From positions 1 to 64,000 of the forward strand of contig JADJPV010000001.1 in the NCBI GenBank assembly GCA_016713085.1: a stretch of DNA of 64,000 nucleotides, in the 5' to 3' direction. Every line of letters starts with the position of its first letter. The stretch's first letter is position 1. Shown here one piece after another: positions 26,364 through 36,077 of this stretch. The position numbers and the translations under genes were made by a program. The notes below the pieces were generated by a model, which saw only the letters and a program-made list of their open reading frames with translations, had not been told where the DNA came from and did not search any database. The DNA comes from Chitinophagaceae bacterium. GTDB lineage: Bacteria; Bacteroidota; Bacteroidia; Chitinophagales; Chitinophagaceae.

Positions 26364-28854
26364 CTAACTCCTGTTGCGTTTAATGAATTTCCACACTTCA
26401 ATCCATAAGGTAGCAAGCACGGCAACGGCAGCACATATACCGATTGTGGAAATTGACAGTTGATTTAAGTTGAACAGATTCCTGATAAATGGAACATAAA
26501 TTAATGCTGCCATAAACAACAGGGTAATTCCAATAATCAAAGGAACAAGGTTGTTCTTATAGGTCCATGTTTTGATAATTGAATAATAAAAGGAACGGTT
26601 GACAAGTGTTAAGAAAATATTACTGAATAAAAGTGTAATGAAAATGATTGTACGAATAGTGGTCTCATCACTGCCCTGCTGCATGAAATAATAACCTATG
26701 CCCAAACATCCTCCTGTAATCATCAACCCCTGAAGAATACTGACAGTTAATTGCCGAAGTGATAAGAATGTAGCTCCTGCTTTTCTTGGAGGACGTTGCA
26801 TTGTACCGGGCTCCATCGGTTCATTTTCATAAATGATGGAACAGGTTGGTCCCATTATAAGTTCAAGGAAGATAACATGAACCGGTGAAAAAATATTTGT
26901 GAACTTCCATGCAAGTAATAAAGGAAGTGCTACAATTAGAATGATTGGGATATGAATGGAAACGATATACTGAATGGCTTTTTTGAGGTTATCATAAATC
27001 TTACGTCCCAACGCTACAGCATCTGTCATATGTGCAAGGTCATCATCGGTAAGAATTAAGGATGCAGCACTTTTTGCAACTTCACTGCCACGTAGTCCCA
27101 TTGCAATTCCGATATGTGCAGCTTTTAATGCCGGGCCATCATTTACTCCATCACCGGTCATTGCAACCACTTCACCATTTTCTTTTAAAGCATCAATCAC
27201 TTTCAGTTTTGCTTCCGGAAACATGCGTGCATAGATATCAACGTCTTTTACTTTTTTCTGTAAATCCTCTTTGCTTAGATGTAAAATCTCTTCGCCTGTC
27301 AAAACATTGCTGTTATGTTCTAATTGTATTTGTCCAGCAATAGCCAGAGCAGTTTCAGCATAATCACCTGTAATCATTTTTACCGGTATTCCCGCTTCAC
27401 GAAATGTTTTAATTGTTTCTGCAATTTTTTCTTTTGGTGGATCCTGAAAAGCAATCAACCCGAAAAATTCATACTCAAATACTTCCTGTGCTTCCGGCCA
27501 GTCTTTTTCGTTCCAGATTCCTTTACCCACACCGAGAACACGATAGCCCAATCTTGCATACGCCAGCGATTGTTCTTCGATTTGTTTTAATTCTTTACCG
27601 GATAATTTCGATTGCCGTAAAATACCTTCCGGTGCACCTTTCACTGCAATAATTGTTTCGCCTTTTTCATTCCTGAAAATATGGGTCATCTTGGGAGGCT
27701 TACCCCCAATAGGATACTCATGCACCTGCTTAAATTCCTGTCGCCTGTCTGATGCTGTAGTTTTTTCATACAGCTCATGAATGGCTTTTTCCATCGGGTC
27801 AAATGGATTTGTTTCACTGCTCCACATTGCATATTCAATCAGTTCAGCCGGCAACCCATTGTTGTCTTTTATTTGTACAGATAAGTTTGTTTTAAAATCA
27901 TAAACACTTTCAATACTCATTTTATTTTGAGTAAGTGTACCCGTTTTATCTACACATATCACCGTAGCAGAACCTAATGTTTCAACATACTGCGGTTGCT
28001 TGACAATAATATTATTCTTCAGTAAAACGGAAAGCACCCAATGCCTGAAATGTGCTGAAGGCAACGGGAATTTCTTCGGGAAGAACACTCATTGCTAAAG
28101 TTAATCCCTGTAGAAAAGATTGCAGCAGATCACCTGAATGATAAAAATTAAATCCAACCACAATTAAAAAAGCTGCTGCACCAATCCAAACCATATTACG
28201 TACAAATGAACGGATCTGATTTTGCAAAGGCGTTTTTACAACAGAGATTTCTTTCAATGACAAGCCAATCTTTCCAAACATAGTCTTTAGCCCAACCTCC
28301 GTAACTTTTACTGTTGCGCTTCCACTTGTGACTAATGTTCCTCTGTAAACTGTATTCTTGTTGTCGGCTGTTTTAATCACCGCAAAAGATTCGCCGGTAA
28401 GGATTGATTCATTGAGAGAAAAATCATTGGCACCAACAATTAATCCATCTGCTGCAACAACCTCACCTTCTTCCAGTATCAGCAGGTCATCGACAACTAT
28501 TTCTTCTGTTGTTATCTGAACCAGTTCTCCATTACGCATCACTTTCGCATGTGCAGCCGACAGTTTCTTTAAAGCCTGTACAGCATTTTTGCTTCTGTAT
28601 TCCTGGAAAAGTGAAATGCCGGCCACAATGAAAATGGACACCAGCATAATAATTCCTTCTTTATACTGACCAACAACAAAATAAATAATACAGGCAGCCA
28701 GCAACAATATAAACATCGGTTCCAGTATCACTTCTTTCAATACCTGCAACAGCACACGATCTTCCTGCATTTCAAGTGTATTGGTTCCATGCCTGCTGCG
28801 GCTGATGCCAACCTGTTCTGATGTTAACCCTGATTTAACTTCTGAAAACTCCAT
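26364..28854 (-). CDS. P-type cation-translocating ATPase, one frameshift
   Basis: A second P-type ATPase, about 830 residues when repaired. It has the actuator motif LTGES (near residue 155), the M4 motif SVLPEEIPVAFSTFQALGA, the phosphorylation site CVDKTGTLTQNKM, KGAPEGI, and TGDGVNDGPALK. The N- and C-terminal halves lie in different frames; removing one base from the four-A run 28024-28027 gives ALGAFRLLKNNIIVKQPQYVE, as expected. The PEEIP motif and FLELIMGPTCSIIYENEP are found in a P2/P3-like Bacteroidota group of uncertain ion specificity. It differs from the P2A pump at 11039-13624. It is divergent from an OmpA-like gene and seems to be monocistronic. Confidence 0.83.
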
Positions 28855-29012
28855 CTAAAGCAATTTACATTATAATCGTTTATGATATCCACTCCAATTA
28901 CCGTAAGAAAATTGGTTCATTTAAATAAAACTGACGGAAAACATACAATAAGTGAAGTTTACAAAGTCAGTTCTTATCGTTTTGAAATAGAATGACATTA
29001 AAAAGAATTTGA

Positions 29013-29057
29013 AATGATTAAAGTCATAAAAATGAGAGCCTCCCTTATATAACTTCA
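29013..29057 (+). promoter_or_regulatory. CRP/FNR-like site and weak -7 box before an OmpA-like gene
   Basis: AATGATTAAAGTCATA (29013-29028) has the TGA-N6-TCA core. The best -7 candidate is TAACTTCA (29050-29057), 29.5 bases from the dyad centre, the same distance as at ric and the first small RNA. The box is a weak match, so confidence is modest. Confidence 0.35.
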
Positions 29058-29073
29058 ATAAAACTTTTGCTTT

Positions 29074-30140
29074 ATGAAAAAAAATCATCTATTCTTTATA
29101 AGTCTGTTCTTGCTTTCTCTTCAACTGAGTGCACAGGATGAAAATAAGATCGTTTCAAAATTCGACTTTATTCCCGGTGAGAAAATTATTTTCTTCGATG
29201 ATTTTTCATCAGACAATATTGGTGATTTCCCAGCCTTATGGAATACCAACAGCAGCGGCGAAATTGTTACTATTGGCAAATTTCCGGGCAGATGGTTTCA
29301 AATGACAGGTGGCGGTTATTATATTCCGGAAGCCAAAGAAAAATTCTCTGATAATTTTACAGTAGAGTTTGACCTGGTACCTATGAACACAGAAACAATT
29401 GACTACATGTTCAATGTAAATTTTCTGTTTGTGTCAGGTACACTCAGTGACCCTAATGAAGGGGGTGCCATTCCGGGAAAAGCAGGAATAAGTATTACTC
29501 CCGGATATGAACAGGTAAACTGGACCAACTGGTCAGAAAAAACAGAAGGCTATAAAGACAACGGCAGTTCAATATTTAATTTTACTACCGGGGAAAAATA
29601 TCATATTGCTTTCTGGGTACAGAAGCAGAGGATACGCATGTATGCCAACGATAAAAAGTGCTTGACTTACCCCGTGGATTAATTGACGGCTATGTGTACA
29701 ATATTTTCAGGATACAAACTACTGCCGAAATAAAACCCATCATAGCGAATTTCAGAATAGCTGCGGGATTACCGGATATGCGTAATAAGTTATTAACTGA
29801 AGGTAAACTGATTTCTTACGGAATTCAGTTTGATGTAAATTCTGATAAAGTAAAACCTGAATCTTACGCTACAATCAAAGAAATTGCACAGGTACTGAAA
29901 GAAAATCCTGCACTTAAACTAAAAATTGTCGGGCATACAGACAGTGATGGTGATGATGCGTCAAACATGGATCTTTCCAAACGCAGAGCATTGGCTGTTA
30001 AAGCAGAACTCAATAAAACTTTCGAAATTGATAACAGCAGAATTGAAACAGACGGAAAAGGCGAATCTGTTCCAATAGCCGGCAATGATAATGCTGTAAA
30101 TAAAGCCAAAAACAGGAGGGTTGAATTTATAAAACTGTAA
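29074..30140 (+). CDS. OmpA-domain envelope protein with an N-terminal lectin-like module, one frameshift
   Basis: An exported protein, about 355 residues. A signal peptide (residues 1-20) is followed by a beta-sandwich region with FDDFSSDNIGDFPALWN, resembling laminin-G/concanavalin-type modules, then an OmpA C-terminal domain with YGIQFDVNSDKVKPES and KIVGHTDSDGDDASN, ending KAKNRRVEFIKL. The frame breaks at the five-A run 29653-29657; one more A gives YANDKKVLDLPRG and joins the halves. It should anchor in the outer membrane or peptidoglycan. A secreted protein gene follows after nine bases in one operon. A possible CRP/FNR site lies upstream. Confidence 0.82.
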
Positions 30141-30149
30141 ATAAACTTT

Positions 30150-31145
30150 ATGAAACGCATCTTAACGAATGCAGCATTCCTGTTTGTCTGCATGCCTGTT
30201 TGGCTAACTGCTCAGAATACAAAATACTTAACTGAAAAAAGCGGTATATGGTCTCTCTACAATAATAAACACCAACAGGGTGCAATGTTTGCTGCGTATG
30301 ATAAAAATGTTACAGCAATCGCTGAATGGTTTCACCATAAGATTCCTTTACTGGCTAATCCAAAAGGCTTCGACCTTAATACCACCATCTTCGGAATGTG
30401 GGATGACAACTATAAAAAGAGAGCTTGTAATTATGCCATCAGGTCTCAACTCGTTTATAACTTTGAATTGTTTCTGCTTGAAAATGGAAAAGAAAGCAAG
30501 TGGGTAGTAGAACCTCCGCACTGGAGTTTTTACATCAACAATACCCATGCAGGTCACAGCTCAAATTTTTATTACGAAGGCTTTAAAGTGCAGGATGATC
30601 ATCCATCATTAGAACTGCCTTTTGAAAAAGCAACCGCAGCCCTGGCTGATCTCTTCGCCGTTTTTCCTCTTGAAAAAGAAATTGCCCCTGGCGTACATCT
30701 CTATGGCGATGGCAACCTGGTTGTCTTTAATCCCGAACGCCCGGCTTTCTGGCTTCCTGTAATAGTGAAAGAAGTAATGGACATGAAACTTACTTATTAC
30801 AGCATCAGGCCGCAGGATAAAGAAATACTATATGCCTACCTGAAGAAAGCCTATGATGAAATGACTACTGAAGAACTGAATGCCCCTGCATATTACGGTA
30901 GTGAAGATGGAATTGTACAGGTAAATGGTAAGAAAGAAGGATTACAAATTATGAAGTTCAATAAAGATTACTGGGATCGAAGTTTACCGTCTTCTGCAAT
31001 TCAGTTCATCTGCATGTATTACAGCCCGAACAATGAAGAGTGGATGCAGGAATACATAAAAAATAACGGGCATCCGGATTATGCACAACTGGTAAGAAAT
31101 GTAATTCCATTAAATGAACTGGCCGGATTGATTCAAAAGAAATAA
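30150..31145 (+). CDS. secreted hypothetical protein in the OmpA-like operon
   Basis: A 331-residue exported protein with a signal peptide (residues 1-21, ending LTAQ). The mature part is rich in aromatic residues (WVVEPPHWSFYINNTHAGHSS, residue about 118 onward) and is partly repetitive in acidic stretches. I find no named domain or catalytic motif. It begins nine bases after the OmpA-like stop, so the two are co-transcribed and probably act in the same envelope process. The stop is six bases from the stop of a convergent lipoprotein gene. It may be periplasmic or surface-bound. Confidence 0.7.
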   Translation: MKRILTNAAFLFVCMPVWLTAQNTKYLTEKSGIWSLYNNKHQQGAMFAAYDKNVTAIAEWFHHKIPLLANPKGFDLNTTIFGMWDDNYKKRACNYAIRSQLVYNFELFLLENGKESKWVVEPPHWSFYINNTHAGHSSNFYYEGFKVQDDHPSLELPFEKATAALADLFAVFPLEKEIAPGVHLYGDGNLVVFNPERPAFWLPVIVKEVMDMKLTYYSIRPQDKEILYAYLKKAYDEMTTEELNAPAYYGSEDGIVQVNGKKEGLQIMKFNKDYWDRSLPSSAIQFICMYYSPNNEEWMQEYIKNNGHPDYAQLVRNVIPLNELAGLIQKK

Positions 31146-31151
31146 AAACAA

Positions 31152-31562
31152 TTAGTTTACTTTCCTATATTTCACAGTGTAATCAGCCGACATGTAATGC
31201 AGCAGTTGATACAATTTCACTTCAAATTCCTGCCCTTCTGAAGTCCAGTTAAAACTTTCGGCTGAATAAAACCCAAGACTGGGATCGGCATAATTGATGA
31301 AAGTCAGTTTACCATTTTGAAACTTATATTCTGTTTCAGCTGTAGATGGCCAGGCTGGTCCGGGAGAACCTGAACAGTTGAATTGAAGAACATGTTTTCC
31401 ATTCTTTAGTGTAAACTGGAGTGTGCCTGCCGGCCCAGTTCCATCAGAACCTACCTTCACCCAAGTTCCAAGTATTTGGTCTTCTTCACTTATGGGTGCC
31501 TTGCCGCAACCGGTAAGCAACAGAGCAGAAAAGAAAGCTGCAATTATTAATAAATGTTTCAT
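31152..31562 (-). CDS. small lipoprotein, lipocalin-like
   Basis: A 136-residue lipoprotein. The signal peptide ends in the lipobox LLLTGC (cysteine at about residue 19). The mature part starts with a short acidic linker, then ILGTWVKVGSDGTGPAGTLQF, which looks like the first strand of a lipocalin-type beta-barrel, as in the Bacteroidota DUF4488/lipocalin-like lipoproteins. I start at the ATG at 31562, since the longer reading frame to 31655 places the signal peptide 31 residues inside. Function is unknown. Confidence 0.72.
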   Translation of the reverse strand: MKHLLIIAAFFSALLLTGCGKAPISEEDQILGTWVKVGSDGTGPAGTLQFTLKNGKHVLQFNCSGSPGPAWPSTAETEYKFQNGKLTFINYADPSLGFYSAESFNWTSEGQEFEVKLYQLLHYMSADYTVKYRKVN

Positions 31563-31806
31563 GATTACCAATTGACCCGCTAAAGTTAGTAAACGTTGCA
31601 GCAGGCTGCAATTTTTAAAGAAAAATATTTCATTCCCTGTATACGAGCAATCCACCTGCGAATTTATACCCTCATTCTTTCTTTCCTAAACTTTCAACTG
31701 CTTCATCCCTTTTTGGAACCGCCTGATCATCCTTGCAGTAATCATTTCCCAAAGCAGAATTTCCGTACATGGATAAATCTTATCTTCAATTTCATTCAAT
31801 AACTGT

Positions 31807-33700
31807 TTGTCGAACAAAGTGATCTATATCATGGGAGTTGCCGGTTCGGGGAAAACCACCATCGGGCAACAGCTGTCTGCCAGAACAGACTATCCTTTTT
31901 ATGATGCAGATCAGTTCCATCCACAGCAGAATATTGACAAAATGAAAAGCGGCACCCCGCTTACAGACGAAGACCGTTGGCCCTGGCTCGCCAATATTCA
32001 TGCGTTTGCAAAAGAAAAATTAAGTTCAACCAGTATCATCATAGCCTGTTCTGCATTAAAGCAGGTGTACCGGGAGCGGCTCAGTAAAGAGATAGAACAG
32101 GATTGCAGATGGATATTTTTAAAAGGCGATTATACAACCATTCTGCAACGGATGAGTAACAGAGCCGGACATTATATGCCGGCAGCGCTGCTTCAATCGC
32201 AATTTGATACACTTGAAATTCCATCTGGTGCGCTGGAAATAAATATTGAACATTCACCGGAAGCAATCATTCATCAAATCATATCAAACATAGAGCCCAT
32301 GCAGGAGTTTGGATTAATCGGGTTAGGTGTGATGGGTAAAAGCCTCAGCCGCAACCTTGCCGGTAAAGGATTTCGCTTATCATTATTCAATCGCCATGTG
32401 CCCAAAAAAGAAGAAGATGTAGCAAAAGAATTTATTGCAGCATTTCATGAACTCGCAACCGCAAAAGGATACGAAGACCTTACTCTTTTTACGGCTTCTT
32501 TACAATCACCAAGAAAAATTTTCCTCATGGTTCCTGCCGGTGAAGCAGTGGACGAAATGATTGAAATGCTGTTACCTCATCTTTCAGCAAATGATATTTT
32601 GATTGATGGTGGCAACTCTTTTTATAAAGACACCGAACGCCGTTGCAAACAATTGCAGGAAATGGGAATACCTATGTAGGCACAGGTGTTTCCGGTGGAG
32701 AAGAAGGTGCATTAAAGGTCCTTCGATTATGGCAGGTGGATCAGCAGAAGGATATGCAGCTGTGAAAATTTATTTAGAAAGTATTGCAGCAAAAGATCAG
32801 GCAGGTGGAAACTGCTGTGCGTATATTGGCAAAGGCGGTGCCGGTCATTTTGTAAAGATGGTGCATAATGGAATTGAGTATGCTGAAATGCAACTACTCG
32901 CTGAACTGTATTCAATATTAAGATGGACCGGGAATTACAATCCCGATGAAATAGCAGCATTATTCAAAGAACAGTTATCTGCCAATCTCAACAGTTATTT
33001 ATTAGAAATCACTACTAAATTATTACAAAAGAAAGAAGGAGAAAAATGGCTGATAGATCTTATTCTTGATAAAGCAGGCAATAAAGGAACTGGTGGCTGG
33101 GCAACTGTTGCGGCCTGTGAGCTCGGTGTACCGATTCCAACTTTAACAGCAGCTTTGTTTGCCCGTTATCAATCTGAATTTTTAAGCGAACGGAAAATAG
33201 CTTCTGCCCTCTACCCTCTTCATCAACCAAAAGCAACAGTTGATACAACTGAATTATTCAATACATACCGCCTTGCAAGAATCATCAATCACCAGCAGGG
33301 ATTTCATTTAATTAATGCAGCATCTGAAACTTATCATTGGAATATTGATATGCCGGAACTTGCAAGAATCTGGACCAATGGCTGCATCATCCGGTCAGAG
33401 CTGATGAGCACCTTGAGTAAATTACTGCAAGAACAGAAACACATTCTGCAACATCCTTTCATTGTAAAGCAGGTGGCAGAACATTCTTCTTCGCTAAACA
33501 AAGTTGTTGCAAATGCAACAGAAAACAATATCGCAGTTCCCTGCCTGGCAAGTGCCGCACATTACCTGTATGCTTATACACAGGAACAATCAAGTGCAAA
33601 TATCATACAGGCACAGAGAGATTTCTTTGGAGCACATACCTATGAACGGAAAGATGATACAAGCGGTAAAAAATATCATACAAACTGGTTAGCTGAATAA
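31807..33700 (+). CDS. gluconokinase fused to 6-phosphogluconate dehydrogenase, two frameshifts
   Basis: An apparent bifunctional pentose-phosphate enzyme of about 631 residues. Residues 1-163 are a GntK gluconokinase (P-loop GVAGSGKTTIG, residues 10-20; DADQFHP; ACSALKQVYRERL). Residues 166-631 are a full-length Gnd (GLIGLGVMGKSLSRNLA; GTGVSGGEEGALKGPSIMAGG; KMVHNGIEYAEMQL), with the C-terminal helix bundle and IQAQRDFFGAHTYER. Frames shift at 32671-32672 (one C missing) and 32717-32718 (one G missing). It starts at TTG 31807; no ATG opens this frame. The two domains join with a two-residue linker just before an internal ATG at 32299. A one-base length error at that point would make two genes, so fusion is not certain. 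Confidence 0.75.
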
Positions 33701-33732
33701 TTTCAATTATGCACTATCAAATCAAGAATTAC

Positions 33733-35323
33733 ATGAAACAATTAATCATCCTTACAATCGGCTTCATTCTATTCTCATCCTGTAAAAACCAGCAACAGGA
33801 AAAACCTGCCGCTACTCTGTATAACACTCTGTATCAGCCTGCCGTGTTTGCTGACCCTGCCCGACTGGAAAAAATCAAACAGACATTTGCAATTGTTGAT
33901 AAAATTTACAAAGACTATGCAGACTCCAATCACTTTCCAGGTCTTTCATTTGGAATAGTGGTCGATGGAAAATTAGTTTACACCGGCAATTATGGCTATA
34001 CAGATATTGAGAAGAAAATTCCTGTTACATCTTCTTCCATGTTTCGTATTGCATCCATGAGCAAAAGTTTTACTGCCATGGCTATTTTAAAACTGCGTGA
34101 TGAAGGGAAACTGAATCTTGATGATCCAGCTTACCTGTATATCCCTGAATTAAAAAATATCAAATACCCAACTGCAGATGCACCGCATATTACGATCCGT
34201 CATTTACTATCGCATAGCGCAGGGTTTCCCGAAGATAATCCATGGGGCGACCGTCAGCTGGCTGATACAGATAAGGATCTGATGGAATTTATCGGCAAAC
34301 AAATTTCGTTTTCCAATCCCCCCGGTATTGCTTATGAATACAGTAACCTCGGCTTTGCATTACTCGGAAAAATTGTTACCACTGTTTCAGGAATACGTTA
34401 CCAGGATTATATCAAAACAAATATCTGGGAACCGTTAGGAATGAAAACTGCAGAATGGGAATATGGAAACGTTGCTCCTGATAAATTAGCACATGGCTAC
34501 CGCTGGCTGAATAATAAATGGAACGAAGAAGAATTACTGCACGATACACCGGACGGTTCATGGGGCGCTATGGGAAGTATGATTTCCTCTGTTGATGAAT
34601 TTGCCAATTATATGGCTTTGCATCTTTCTGCATGGCCGCCAAACAATACTGCAGATGATGGACCCATTAAAAGAAGTTCCGTAAGAGAAATGCATCATCC
34701 ATGGCGATGGAATGGATTTAATCCTTCCTTTCAATATCCTGATGGAAGACTTTGTGCAGTAACAACTGCTTACTGTTATGGTTTGGGATGGATGAAAGAT
34801 TGCGATGGTAAAACGTATATCGCTCACAGTGGCGGTTTGCCCGGCTTTGGAAGTCAATGGCGTATTATGCCTGATTATGGAATTGGTGTAATGGCTTTTG
34901 CAAACCGTACCTATGCCCCAATGGGATTTGTGAATTTAAGAGTACTGGACACGATTGTGAAACTGGCTGGTTTACAGCCACGGCAATTACCTGCATCAAA
35001 AATATTAGAGCAGCGCAAAAACGAACTCGTAAAAATTCTTCCCCGACTGGAACAATGCAAAACAAAGCGGCATCTTCGCTGAAAATTTTTTTCCTGATTA
35101 TCCGATTGACACATTGAAGAAATATGCAGGAGAACTTTATGCAAAAGCAGGAAAAATTATTGCTGTGAGAGAAGTAAAACCGGAGAACCAACTGCGTGGA
35201 TCATTTATCATCGAAGGCGAAAAAACAAATATTGAAATCTATTTTACACTTTCACCCGAAAACCCTGCACTGATCCAGGAATATTATATCCGTGAACAGC
35301 CAAAACTGGAAATAAAAAAATAA
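33733..35323 (+). CDS. serine hydrolase, beta-lactamase class C family lipoprotein, one frameshift
   Basis: A penicillin-binding-protein-like serine hydrolase of about 529 residues. The signal peptide ends in the lipobox FILFSSC. The nucleophile motif is SMSKSFTAM (SxxK, near residue 105), the YxN motif is YEYSNLGF, and the third motif is HSGGLPGFGS. A C-terminal extension continues in another frame: removing one C from 35041-35044 gives LPDWNNAKQSGIFAENFFPDYP, then KKYAGELYAK. I start at the ATG at 33733, which begins the lipobox signal. It may be an esterase, D-aminopeptidase or carboxypeptidase; the class C fold does not settle this. Not an antibiotic resistance call. Confidence 0.82.
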
Positions 35324-35417
35324 CACGACAATCAGCCTGTTAAATGCTCTGTTTTACATGAAATTGGAATGCAATCTGAAAGAATTACCTTCGCCGCCTT
35401 AATCAAACAAAGACAGC

Positions 35418-36002
35418 ATGAAACTGGAAGATGTACTGCTTCAGAGAAGCGAGCAAAAATGTGAACTATGTAAGGGTGAGAACAATGTAAAAATCTATGA
35501 AGTTCCCCCTGTTGACCGTACTACCGAAGACAACTGTATCATGATTTGTGATACCTGTCTTGCACAGATTGAAAAGAAAGCAGAACTTGATAATAAGCAC
35601 TGGAATTGTTTATCAGAAAGTATGTGGAGTGAAGTACCGGGTGTACAGGTAGTATCATGGCGGATGCTGAACCGTTTACGGAATGAAAGCTGGGCTGCAG
35701 ATAATCTCGATATGATGTACCTCGAAGATGAACGTCTTGCATGGGCCAAAACAACCGGCGATCATGATAATGACTCATCTGTTGATCTGCATAAAGACAG
35801 TAACGGAAACCTTTTACAAACTGGCGACACAGTGATCTTAACAAAATCACTGGATGTAAAAGGATCATCACTGAATGCTAAGATGGGAACAATTGTAAAA
35901 AATATTCATCTTGTAAAAGACAATATAGAACAGATTGAAGGAAAAATTGAAGGGCAGTTAATTGTGATTCTTACAAAATATGTAAGGAAGCAGAATGCTT
36001 AA
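35418..36002 (+). CDS. PhnA/YjdM-family protein
   Basis: A 194-residue protein of the PhnA (YjdM) family. The N-terminal zinc-ribbon has the cysteine pairs CELC (residues about 15-18) and CDTC (about 44-47). The C-terminal domain has LQTGDTVILTKSLDVKGSSL and GTIVKNIHLV, as in this family. It was named for a phosphonate operon, yet the family is not needed for phosphonate use; the true role is not known. No phosphonate genes are near. A strong terminator follows. The central part (SVDLHKDSNGN) is an insert relative to the shortest homologues. Confidence 0.88.
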   Translation: MKLEDVLLQRSEQKCELCKGENNVKIYEVPPVDRTTEDNCIMICDTCLAQIEKKAELDNKHWNCLSESMWSEVPGVQVVSWRMLNRLRNESWAADNLDMMYLEDERLAWAKTTGDHDNDSSVDLHKDSNGNLLQTGDTVILTKSLDVKGSSLNAKMGTIVKNIHLVKDNIEQIEGKIEGQLIVILTKYVRKQNA

Positions 36003-36027
36003 ACAATCTTTTCAATAATATATTACC

Positions 36028-36066
36028 AAAGAGGCGGACTGTAAACAGTCCGCCTCTTTTTTTTTT
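36028..36066 (+). terminator. intrinsic terminator after PhnA
   Basis: Stem AAAGAGGCGGACTGT / ACAGTCCGCCTCTTT with a 2-base loop and a T run. It lies between convergent genes and can serve both. Confidence 0.9.
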
Positions 36067-36077
36067 CTGTCAATTAA

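Noticed and set aside
33733..35323. Calling the class C serine hydrolases beta-lactamases
   Set aside because: The fold is shared with esterases and peptidases. The motifs alone do not show beta-lactam hydrolysis.
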